DNA of 64,000 nt from Acidobacteriota bacterium. Its GTDB lineage: Bacteria; Acidobacteriota; Holophagae; Holophagales; Holophagaceae. The translations under genes and the position numbers were made by a program. A model generated the notes under the pieces. It saw only the letters and a list, made by a program, of their open reading frames with translations. It was not told the origin of the DNA and searched no databases. The stretch lies in assembly GCA_016192145.1 (NCBI GenBank), contig JACPUT010000008.1, positions 1 to 64,000 on the forward strand, written 5' to 3'. Positions within the stretch are counted from its first letter, which is position 1. The number at the start of each line of letters is the position of its first letter. Shown here in pieces: positions 1 to 7,132 of the stretch.

Positions 1-252
1 CACGCGGAACCGCCAGAGGAACAGCCGGGTCGGCACACCCAGGATGGGCAGATCCCGAATCTCGCGCTCATGGGCATCGTGATAGCTGTAGCGCTGCTTT
101 CCGCACCCACCGCACCGGAACCGGCGGTCCTTTCGATCCAAGGTGATCCACACCTCCCGCACGCCCCCATCCACGGGCTCCTGGATCTCCACCGATCCAG
201 GCACGTAAGGACCCCATCCCCCCAGTTGACGGATAAACTGTTCCCAAGACAC
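1..252 (-). CDS. ISL3 family transposase, N-terminal fragment cut by the window edge
   Basis: Read from a GTG at 252, 84 codons are visible, starting MSWEQFIRQLGGWG. The fragment contains a zinc-ribbon start (CGGCGKQ) and then HDAHEREIRDLPILGVP followed by a Leu/Phe/Arg-rich strand, which is the standard N-terminal zinc-finger region of IS204/IS1001/IS1096/IS1165 (ISL3) transposases. The DDE catalytic domain lies outside the window. The GTG start is chosen because no ATG is available in this frame before the terminal repeat, and the match to the family begins within a few residues of it. Whether the complete gene is intact is unknown. Confidence 0.75.
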   Translation of the reverse strand, partial: MSWEQFIRQLGGWGPYVPGSVEIQEPVDGGVREVWITLDRKDRRFRCGGCGKQRYSYHDAHEREIRDLPILGVPTRLFLWRFRV

Positions 253-339
253 CGGTAGCCTCCCCTTTCGTTCTCAGCAAACAAAAGGATCTCAGGCCTT
301 ACCGGTGTCCCCTATTTCCACGCCAATTCACGAAGAACC
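1..339 (-). mobile_element. End of an ISL3-type insertion sequence (partial)
   Basis: The element runs off the left edge. Inside it is the 5' part of a transposase gene. About 50 bases upstream of that gene, read on the minus strand, there is a sequence beginning GGTTCTTCGTGAATTGGCG that ends near position 339. It resembles the GG(C/T)TCTTCG-type terminal repeats of ISL3 elements. The other end and the target duplication cannot be seen here, so the outer boundary is inferred from the repeat only. Confidence 0.6.
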
Positions 340-670
340 AAAAATTCTTTGGGCCTGTTCCCTTTTGCACCCCGCACGGAGGAATTGGTGTCCGGCTGTG
401 TCCCAATCCGGGATGCGCGGCATCCGCCAATTCAGGGCATGCAAAGAACCAACCCCTTGGAAGTTGTTAAGTTCCAAGGGGTTGGTCTTTCGAGTTGGTA
501 GTGCGAGTAAGCCAACTGACCAACCAGAAGACCAAGAACGCCTCGGAAGAACGCAGGATACCCAAACTAGACCAATCCGGCACCAAAAAACAGGGCCTAA
601 TCAAACATGGGCAATGAATATAAGTATTGATATAATTGAATATATTAAATATTTTGGCAGTCACACCTCA
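340..670. other. Gene-free stretch between the IS end and qatD
   Basis: I see no convincing gene here. The short reading frames lack ribosome binding sites and family features. The stretch holds the hairpin at 449-485 and a very AT-rich segment at about 600-660, just after the qatD stop codon. It has the low GC typical of the Qat island and not of the phage. Confidence 0.6.
449..485 (-). terminator. Strong hairpin downstream of the qat operon
   Basis: The arms CCAACCCCTTGGAA (449-462) and TTCCAAGGGGTTGG (472-485) are perfectly complementary over 14 bp with a 9-base loop. On the minus strand the stem is followed by TTCTTTGC, a short T-rich tail, which fits a terminator about 190 bases past the qatD stop. 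The plus strand also has a TCTTT tail, so it could work in both directions. Confidence 0.55.
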
Positions 671-1438
671 TCAGGCTTTGGCATTGGGTGAGCGGAGGGT
701 TCCCATGCCCAAAAGTCTGGCCAGGCTAAGGCCATTTGACCGCAGCACCTTCGATGCATCCTCTGCCGGCATATCCCATGTTTGAGCGAGCTTGGCTGCT
801 ACCGTGTCAGCCTCCCATGGCATCACGGGAGTTCCGTGCACCTTTGCGAATGGGCCATCACTCTCCGATACCACACGCTCCCGAGGCATTAGCGCTGACA
901 ACTTTTGACCGTTGGCAGATGAAATCATCGCGGGCCCGACGCTGAACCAGCATCCTAGCTCCACTGCACGACGAAGTTGCGTCGGTGAGTCTGTGAACCA
1001 GTGCATTACAGCCGAGCCGAAACCGGGATTCGCTTCGAGGATGTCTAGGATTTCTCGTGCTGCCGCCCGAGAGTGAATATTGAGAACTCGCCCTCCCAGT
1101 TCGACGCACCTTTGTACTACCGACCGGAAAACCAGTATTTGAAGCTCAAATTGGTATTTGTATTGTGTCGAGCCGTCGAGGCCAATTTCACCAACTCCCG
1201 CGCAGGACTCCAGTTGGGAAAGTAGCAATTCCAGTTCACTGGCCTTCTTGTCCGCCACCTCTGGATGGAGCCCTGGGGAGATGTAGAGACCCTGTGCAGC
1301 AGGAAAGACTTTTGACGTTGCTGCAAAAGCCCTTGGGCTCGTCGTTACAGCCCAAATGAATTCGGTTCGCCGTAACGCTTCAACGTAAACCCGCTTGGCA
1401 TCTGGATAAAGATCCAAGTGGCAGTGAAAGTCCATCAC
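671..1438 (-). CDS. qatD: QatD, TatD-like metal-dependent hydrolase of the Qat defence system
   Basis: This 255-aa protein is the size of TatD nucleases. It starts MMDFHCHLD, where the HxH is the first metal-binding motif. It continues with GEIGLD (metal-bridging Glu), an NIHSR segment, an HWF motif and a C-terminal ESDGPF Asp, which together form the TatD amidohydrolase metal site. Its start overlaps the end of qatC by four bases (ATGA), so the two are translationally coupled. In the known four-gene Qat system the TatD-like protein is the likely nuclease effector. The call rests on both the motifs and the operon; a stand-alone TatD would not sit behind a QueC-like and a KAP gene. It is the last gene of the operon. 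Confidence 0.85.
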   Translation of the reverse strand: MMDFHCHLDLYPDAKRVYVEALRRTEFIWAVTTSPRAFAATSKVFPAAQGLYISPGLHPEVADKKASELELLLSQLESCAGVGEIGLDGSTQYKYQFELQILVFRSVVQRCVELGGRVLNIHSRAAAREILDILEANPGFGSAVMHWFTDSPTQLRRAVELGCWFSVGPAMISSANGQKLSALMPRERVVSESDGPFAKVHGTPVMPWEADTVAAKLAQTWDMPAEDASKVLRSNGLSLARLLGMGTLRSPNAKA

Positions 1439-2691
1439 AGCAGGCCATCTTTCCGAAGTAATGCTCCAAGCTCGGCAAGGCCTGCGAGGACAACACGCCT
1501 GTAGTGCTGACGATCGGCGTCAGGCGCAAAGGAGAGCGTGGCTCCCAAAAAGGAATCAATTCCTCTTTGCTCAGCGGAAAGAACCGCACAGGCGACCGCC
1601 ATCGGATCGTCCGCGCTCGTCTTCCCAGCTGTTGAGAGTGAAGGGAACTTGTAGTTTGTGGAGTCAGTTGTGCCCCAGCGCTGGAAGGCCGCCTTGCGCA
1701 CCATGCATGGCACGCAACGCCCGCAATGCATCCGGTTATAGGTGCGAAAGCGCCCGCAGCTTGTGGTGTCAGAGGCAAGCTGGACCAGCAACGTTTGGTT
1801 CGCACACTCCTCCAACATCTCTCCCTTTGTCTTGAACCGATAGGGCATCGACAAACGAGCATTGACCCCAATCGCGCTGAGAAGTTCCTGCAGTAATCCC
1901 ATGAACTGAGGGTGCGTTGTTCGGGTGCTGAGGCTTGCCATCCGCCCTGGAAGCAGAGGCGGATTCAGACTAATGAGCCCGTTCTCTGGAACCCAGATCA
2001 CCGGCTGGCAAACGGTTAATAGTGAAGTTGCCAGTACGGCTAGCCCATAAAATGCCAAGGAACGTGCCCTGGTGGATGTCTCCTTCTTGCCCTCAAAGAA
2101 GACCCCGTGACTCCATTGCTGGTGCCAGTCTCCACCACCCAAGGCGGTTGCATATGCAATCTGCCGGGCGGAATCTTCAAATGCAAGCTGAGAAACAAAG
2201 AGTGGCTTGTGCCCCTGGGCGGTAAAATCAATCCCGCCTACAAGGCTGTCCAGGCCGCCTGAAAGCAACGCTACACAATCCCGATCGCACGGTCGACGCT
2301 GGGTCCGCGGAGGCGTGGGACCATTCGCCCGAAAACTAAGGGTCCAGAAGTCCCCGGTCAGCACCCGAAGCATCCTCTCGACAAGTAGCCGATTGATCTC
2401 CCATGGGCCGGGGTCGTTCAGTGTGACTTCTAGTTCAATCTGACGAGTCCAACCATCTGGGCTTCCTTTGCGAAGGACAGCCACATCGGCGGCATAAATT
2501 GCAAAACAGAAGAGTACAAAGTCCCACACCGGGACTGACGGTGCGTAGCCAGCATTTTCTAATTCGCGCAACCAGCCGTGGGCAATGCGTCCACTTCCAG
2601 ACAACGCGGGTGCTTCGAAAAATGTAAAGACGCGTGAATCCGGAGGCAGGCGTCCGGGGAGGGCTTTTTGGCTTGAGCAAAGTATCTTCAT
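1435..2691 (-). CDS. qatC: QatC, QueC-like ATP pyrophosphatase-fold protein
   Basis: This is a 418-aa protein with the PP-loop SGGLDS at residues 144-149, the ATP-binding signature of the QueC (7-cyano-7-deazaguanine synthase) family. Near residue 320 a Cys cluster (HCGRCVPC) matches the QueC zinc site. It is much longer than housekeeping QueC (about 230 aa), having a roughly 135-residue N-terminal extension as expected for QatC. No other queuosine genes lie nearby, so a role in tRNA modification is unlikely. The known function is within Qat anti-phage defence, where a QueC-like reaction (modification of a protein or nucleotide) has been suggested. It overlaps both neighbours by four bases. 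Confidence 0.87.
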   Translation of the reverse strand: MKILCSSQKALPGRLPPDSRVFTFFEAPALSGSGRIAHGWLRELENAGYAPSVPVWDFVLFCFAIYAADVAVLRKGSPDGWTRQIELEVTLNDPGPWEINRLLVERMLRVLTGDFWTLSFRANGPTPPRTQRRPCDRDCVALLSGGLDSLVGGIDFTAQGHKPLFVSQLAFEDSARQIAYATALGGGDWHQQWSHGVFFEGKKETSTRARSLAFYGLAVLATSLLTVCQPVIWVPENGLISLNPPLLPGRMASLSTRTTHPQFMGLLQELLSAIGVNARLSMPYRFKTKGEMLEECANQTLLVQLASDTTSCGRFRTYNRMHCGRCVPCMVRKAAFQRWGTTDSTNYKFPSLSTAGKTSADDPMAVACAVLSAEQRGIDSFLGATLSFAPDADRQHYRRVVLAGLAELGALLRKDGLL

Positions 2692-3560
2692 GATTCCACA
2701 AACACCGTGAGCGCGTCTTGCAGCGCTGCTGTTGCGATTTCTCGCATTGATCGTCGAGTAATGCCAGAGCGAACTTTCTCCATGGAGCGATTTACGACAA
2801 CCATTACATAGTCGAGTGCTTGTGCCAGGCGCTCTTGAATGATCCGAGGAGTATATTTCAGTTTCTCAAAGACCCGGCCGAGTTCGAGTTGGACACGGTT
2901 ATAAACATCAAACGCTACTGTGTACGCCATGACATTGGCGATCTGATCATCTGTCAGACTGAGGATGTCTGCGTTGGGTTCCACTTCGTATAGATGTGCG
3001 ATTGCTTGGTTCATTGCATGCTTGGCGGACTCCTCGTCGATGCTTCCACCGGTTGGCACGAGTCTTTGGATGACTTCGAGTGCTGTGTCTTGAGCTGAAA
3101 GCCCTCTCTGTCTCACGGAATCAACCCAAGCGTTAATGCCTGGGTCCCTGCCGTCGCGAGCCGCTGCTAGAAAACCACCAAGCGACGAGGCAGCCACCGC
3201 GCTCGTACGCATGCGGCTAGCCGCCCTGGCCGCCCCTCCCATGCCCTTCTTAACGAAACTTGAGACACCTCGGTGAAGATCGGTGTTGCTACCAGACCGT
3301 ACGTAACCCGTGAGTGCCCTCCGCGCCTCTTGATAGCGACCCGGCGGCGCTTTCGTTGGCCCTAATGGCAACAGTGTATCAACCTGATTGTTATCCTGCC
3401 CATCGTTACCGTTTCCACTCGCGCCATCCTGGGGGAGCCCACCAGGGGTCAAGGGGGTGTCTGCATGAGAAGAGTCAATCCCCCCTTCAGCACCATCGAG
3501 CCAAGGAGGATCGAAGGAAACACCAGTTCCAGCCCCTGCACTTGAAGTCGAGGTGCCCAT
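2688..3560 (-). CDS. qatB: QatB, uncharacterised component of the Qat system
   Basis: This 290-aa protein has a Gly/Ser/Asp-rich, probably disordered first 70 residues, and then a helical Ala-rich body with a conserved-looking patch of VIQRLVPTGGSIDEESAKHA type. I see no catalytic motif. It is assigned as QatB by position between the KAP NTPase and the QueC-like gene and by length, and both agree with the published gene order. It starts 2 bases after the qatA stop codon and overlaps qatC by four bases. In Qat systems this protein is required for defence and is thought to be a target or partner of QatC. Confidence 0.78.
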   Translation of the reverse strand: MGTSTSSAGAGTGVSFDPPWLDGAEGGIDSSHADTPLTPGGLPQDGASGNGNDGQDNNQVDTLLPLGPTKAPPGRYQEARRALTGYVRSGSNTDLHRGVSSFVKKGMGGAARAASRMRTSAVAASSLGGFLAAARDGRDPGINAWVDSVRQRGLSAQDTALEVIQRLVPTGGSIDEESAKHAMNQAIAHLYEVEPNADILSLTDDQIANVMAYTVAFDVYNRVQLELGRVFEKLKYTPRIIQERLAQALDYVMVVVNRSMEKVRSGITRRSMREIATAALQDALTVFVES

Positions 3561-3562
3561 CT

Positions 3563-5434
3563 TTATTGTTTCCTCGCATTGGTAATTGCACGCTTGACTG
3601 ACCCGGGCGTTTGGTCATTACGCTCCCACTCCGCCAGAACACCATTTGCCCACTGGCAATCGGTCAATGCCGATACCAGTCCAGGAGCAAGCTGGGTAAC
3701 TGGAGCCTGATTGACAAGAGCTGCCGCACGGGCACCTGCGCTCGGATGAATGCGACACACCTCAGTCAGCATCAGCACATCCTCAGCCTTCTGCCAAGTG
3801 CGGCTGGACCTCCGGACTTCCCAGGCGCGCACCATGGCAAGACCGGATTGAACTTCTCCTGCCTCTCGAATTCGCTGATTCAATGTCTCGTTTGCGTTAC
3901 GGGCCGATACCAATGCATCACGCAACGCCTTTCCTGCTGCGTTCAAATCATCTGCACCAAAACTTCTTACCGTGCTATCTCGACTCAGATGCAAGATCGG
4001 GCGCAGGTCCGTTTCGCCAAGGAGCGGCTCGATTCGTAGCCATTCCCGCAAGAAGGGTTTGTCGCCAAAGGGCTGGGGAAGCTTGGCTTCTGGTTCCTTG
4101 GCAGCCTCCTCCGCGTCATATAGAGCGCTGACTCGCCCTTCGCTTTCGGCTGAGACCTTTTCAGCCAAGGCATTCGCGGTCGTCTCATCACATCGTTCAA
4201 GCAGGTGCCATTTGGCCAGGGCCTGAACGTCCACGTCGATATTTTGCGGCGCGGCTAGCGCTTTGCGTATGAACACCGTATTGAGAAAACGCTTGATTAA
4301 CCTGGGATTGGCTTGGACAGTGCTCGCGCTAAATAGCAGTGGAGCTAACCTCTCGGCCAAGCCCATGAGCCCAATTAATTCAGTGTTCCCCTGTGGCACG
4401 AGGCTTTCGAGGAAGGTGAGATCAACGGCCTTTCCGGTCCAGGTTTCCCGCAAACGGGCTTCCGTGCTGGCTTTCGCTGCTTCGAAGTGCCCGGCATCGA
4501 GCTGACCACCACGATGCGCCCGCTCCAAGAACAGTAGCGCTGTGTAGGCCTTTGTCTCATTGGGCCCCAGCCGCGGTACACGCAATGGAACTTGAATCAG
4601 CTTGTCGAAATAGTTGGTTGCCACGTCATCGTCCAAGCCGGTGCCCGCGAAATGCACTCGCACAGCACCACGGATGAAGACATCATCTGCCGCAATGACA
4701 AAGGCGCTCCGGCGCAGGAACAAGAGCAGGCGAATGGCCTCGAGTGTTGCAATCGCAGTTTTGGGCAGGCACCGATCCAGATCGTCGACAAAAACAACCA
4801 GCGTGATGTCCAACTCCTCCAGCAAATCTTCGAGTGCTTTCCGGAAGGACTGAATTTCTTTGGGCAGCGAAATAGGTTTTGCGTCATCCAGGAGGCCTTT
4901 GGCTGCCCCTGGCAGCTCTTTTGTGATGTCAACCCCTTCCTTAATTGACATCTTCTTCCACGCTTCGGAGCCTGTCTCCACCACCTTGCCAATTAATCCA
5001 ACCGGTACTCCGGTGATCAGTGTTGCAGCTACCTCTCCACCGAGTTGAGCTAGGCGAAGGAAATTGATTCGCTTAACGAGGGATATGGCTTTATCGACAA
5101 ATCCCGAACGCTTTTCTGCCGTTTCAAGCAATGCATCGCCCACGGCCTGGAGCAGTGCTGCGCGCGCATCCTCAAATCCTTGGTAGAGCCATGGGTTGAA
5201 GGTGATGACAACATATTTCGAATTCTCTGCCTCGTTGGCCTTCTGATCGGCATCCTGGCTAGGTGATAGCTCGGACGCAATCATTCGAACGAGCGACGAT
5301 TTTCCTACTCCCCACCCGCCAGAGATGCCAATTGAGATGGGTTCGCCACCCGTGTTTCGAATTAGCTCAGCACAGGTCTTGGCTACAAGCCGGAAGTTGA
5401 CGTAATCAACAGTGGTTTCGTTGTCATGCCACAT
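3563..5434 (-). CDS. qatA: QatA, KAP-family P-loop NTPase
   Basis: This 623-aa protein has a Walker A motif GGWGVGKS at residues 39-46 and a Walker B motif VVFVDDLDRC with Asp217/Asp218. Between them is a hydrophobic stretch (about 130-155), the membrane-associated insertion typical of KAP NTPases. The C-terminal half is helical and contains the usual KAP NPRLIKRFLN motif. It is the first gene of the operon and starts 161 bases downstream of the phage repressor gene, in the same direction. The start at 5434 is preceded by GGGGA. In Qat defence the KAP protein is the presumed sensor or regulator. Base composition is visibly lower in GC than in the phage genes to its right, suggesting separate acquisition. 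Confidence 0.88.
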   Translation of the reverse strand: MWHDNETTVDYVNFRLVAKTCAELIRNTGGEPISIGISGGWGVGKSSLVRMIASELSPSQDADQKANEAENSKYVVITFNPWLYQGFEDARAALLQAVGDALLETAEKRSGFVDKAISLVKRINFLRLAQLGGEVAATLITGVPVGLIGKVVETGSEAWKKMSIKEGVDITKELPGAAKGLLDDAKPISLPKEIQSFRKALEDLLEELDITLVVFVDDLDRCLPKTAIATLEAIRLLLFLRRSAFVIAADDVFIRGAVRVHFAGTGLDDDVATNYFDKLIQVPLRVPRLGPNETKAYTALLFLERAHRGGQLDAGHFEAAKASTEARLRETWTGKAVDLTFLESLVPQGNTELIGLMGLAERLAPLLFSASTVQANPRLIKRFLNTVFIRKALAAPQNIDVDVQALAKWHLLERCDETTANALAEKVSAESEGRVSALYDAEEAAKEPEAKLPQPFGDKPFLREWLRIEPLLGETDLRPILHLSRDSTVRSFGADDLNAAGKALRDALVSARNANETLNQRIREAGEVQSGLAMVRAWEVRRSSRTWQKAEDVLMLTEVCRIHPSAGARAAALVNQAPVTQLAPGLVSALTDCQWANGVLAEWERNDQTPGSVKRAITNARKQ

Positions 5435-5448
5435 GACAGATCCCCAAT

Positions 5449-5477
5449 ATTTATTGTGCGCGTCATGACGAGGTCAT
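5449..5477 (-). promoter_or_regulatory. Overlapping palindromes and possible promoter in front of qatA
   Basis: CGTCATGACG (5461-5470) is a perfect 10-base palindrome. It overlaps ATGAC-GAG-GTCAT (5465-5477), so GTCAT/ATGAC half-sites are stacked 27-43 bases upstream of the qatA start. On the minus strand ATGACC (5477-5472), 17 bases, then ATAAAT (5454-5449) could be a weak -35/-10 pair. This suggests a regulated qat promoter separate from the repressor transcript. It is sequence inspection only. Confidence 0.35.
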
Positions 5478-5595
5478 CGATCCCATGGTAGCGCCTTCAC
5501 CCTACGGACAGAGGAATGGATGCCGGACGATGTGACTTGAGCACCATCAAATTGCCGATGGACCTTCTACCGTTCTTACAGAACTCGCGCGAAAT

Positions 5596-6186
5596 TCAGC
5601 CAAGAGGCCTCACCACAGCCACAACCCAACCGACTAGGTCGGACTCCCTGACTTGAATCGGCAGGCAGGTTCCTGGTCGGGTCCGATCTTCATCGCTGTA
5701 TAGAACCCATCCGTCCCAACCCACATGCCTGAACACCCGGCCCACTCTCCGTGTGCCCTCCACCGTATTCACCAGATACACCTGCCCCTCCTGGATCGGA
5801 GCTGGCTTCGCCATCAGTAGCAGGTCGCTTCCCTCGATAACTGGCGACATGAAGCTTCCTTTTGGGGCCCCCTCCAGATCGTAGATCCGTTGACTTCTTG
5901 TGATCTTTTGGATCGCCTCTCCGATGAATCCGGCTACCTCTAGGAGATCGGTTTCCATGGGTTCTTCGCCGAAGGCGACCCAGGCCTTCCGGATTCCAGT
6001 GGCCTGCTGGAGGGCGATCAGGTCCGTGTCCCGAGGTCGAGAGTGTTCCTTCTCCCACTTCCAGATCGTGGTATCCCGGCAGCCCAGAAGTTCCCCCACC
6101 GCGGCCTGAGTCAGCTTCCTGGACTTGCGAGCTGTGGCTAAGCGATGACCGTAACCAGGCTTCAGCTCGATGTCGTGGGTGTACAT
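5596..6186 (-). CDS. CI-like prophage repressor: XRE HTH plus S24 peptidase-fold domain
   Basis: This 196-aa protein has an N-terminal helix-turn-helix (residues about 10-65; RKSRKLTQAAVGELLGC then TTIWKWEKE) and a C-terminal S24/LexA-like domain (about 105-196). Such proteins hold a prophage silent and are cleaved or displaced on induction. Here the catalytic Ser position next to the conserved Met reads GSFMSP instead of GDSM, and the Lys region reads RRVGRV. Both catalytic residues therefore look lost, and self-cleavage is unlikely. The gene is divergent from the phage early/head genes and points toward qatA. The start has no strong ribosome binding site. Confidence 0.8.
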   Translation of the reverse strand: MYTHDIELKPGYGHRLATARKSRKLTQAAVGELLGCRDTTIWKWEKEHSRPRDTDLIALQQATGIRKAWVAFGEEPMETDLLEVAGFIGEAIQKITRSQRIYDLEGAPKGSFMSPVIEGSDLLLMAKPAPIQEGQVYLVNTVEGTRRVGRVFRHVGWDGWVLYSDEDRTRPGTCLPIQVRESDLVGWVVAVVRPLG

Positions 6187-6688
6187 GGGACCTACTCAAG
6201 GAGGTGATCCGGCGGTCCCAAGGCTGAGGGACCGAGAACCGGAAGAGGGGTATGGGAGGTTGGTGCCAGATTCCCAGGGAGTGGCGGCGGCGCAAGCGAT
6301 AACTGACCGCCCCCGCTTGGAGCTCCCTCGAAGGAGGGGGGATGCCCAGCCTTGGTGGCATTCGGGGAACCGCCTGCTTCAGCTCCGATTCAAGGACCTT
6401 GGGCATCCATGCGAATGGGATACCAACTTGTCATAATCATACCTGCCTCCTATTCATGTATAGGAGAAGTGGTCGATTTGCCACGCCCCAGGTCAGAGAT
6501 TCCATCCTGGGTGAAGGCCGCTGTCAGCCGGAAGATCCCTCCTGGTGTTCGCAGTTCTGACCATAGGACCGGATGATTTCTTGGGTCCCGAGAGGGACCG
6601 TTCCCCACAAAAGGCAAGTGAATCAGGGCGTCTTCCATTGAAAAATATCTTTGTTAGATAGCATCGCGGGGCTATGCAGAGGCCCACC
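6187..6688. promoter_or_regulatory. Divergent control region between repressor and phage genes
   Basis: There are about 500 bases without a gene between the repressor and the first rightward gene, which makes this the natural place for the lysogeny switch. It contains the promoter/operator at 6428-6466, described separately. It also contains, on the minus strand just upstream of the repressor start, the 13-base string GGATCACCTCCTT, identical to the 3' end of bacterial 16S rRNA. I see no reading frame with a good start signal. Confidence 0.5.
6428..6466 (+). promoter_or_regulatory. Rightward promoter overlapped by a palindromic operator
   Basis: TTGTCA (6428-6433), 17 bases, then TATTCA (6451-6456) forms a reasonable sigma-70 pair. 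The -10 box lies inside a perfect inverted repeat, CTCCTAT (6447-6453) and ATAGGAG (6460-6466) with a 6-base spacer. This is the geometry expected of a site where the adjacent XRE repressor would block the phage early promoter. Confidence 0.5.
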
Positions 6689-7132
6689 ATGTCCCATCCA
6701 GCACGACGGAAGCAAACGCGAACTCGCAGCCAGAACCTTCGCATCTTGCTGGAAACGATCCGCCAGGTCACCGGGGTCGAAGCCCCTCCCCAGCAGGTTC
6801 TGGAGGTGCTCGCCGGGGAATTGGTCAAGCGGGATCGACCCAATGGACGGTGCCGGCAGATTGCCCTCAACCCCCGGGAGATCCAGGCTTTGCTCCGGGA
6901 GTACCAGCACCAGGCGATGATCGATCGGGTCGCGACCTGGGGATTGCGTGTCTTCGGGGCGGAGTCGCGCTATGCGGACTGCTATCCCCAATACGTGGAG
7001 GAGGCCAAGGCCCACGGCTTCGAGCCCTACGCCCTGAAAACCTTCCAGAACCGAGCCTTCAAGGATCCTCTCGCCCTGAAGGAGGAGATGGTCGCCGCCG
7101 CGGCCCGCCATCGGAGGAAACGTGCGGCATGA
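6689..7132 (+). CDS. Small basic phage protein of unknown function
   Basis: The protein has 147 aa and is rich in Arg and Lys at both ends (N-terminal HPARRKQTRTRSQN, C-terminal RHRRKRAA). The middle part is predicted helical. I do not recognise the family. It is the first rightward gene after the repressor and overlaps the methyltransferase gene by 11 bases, so it belongs to the same transcript. Basic charge and position suggest nucleic-acid binding, perhaps an early regulator. I chose the ATG at 6689 because AGAGG lies just upstream; an in-frame ATG at 6674 is also possible. Confidence 0.6.
   Translation: MSHPARRKQTRTRSQNLRILLETIRQVTGVEAPPQQVLEVLAGELVKRDRPNGRCRQIALNPREIQALLREYQHQAMIDRVATWGLRVFGAESRYADCYPQYVEEAKAHGFEPYALKTFQNRAFKDPLALKEEMVAAAARHRRKRAA

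Noticed and set aside
600-660. AT-rich stretch near 600-660 as a replication origin
   Set aside because: It has no repeated binding boxes and no replication gene nearby; it is simply the low-GC end of the Qat island.
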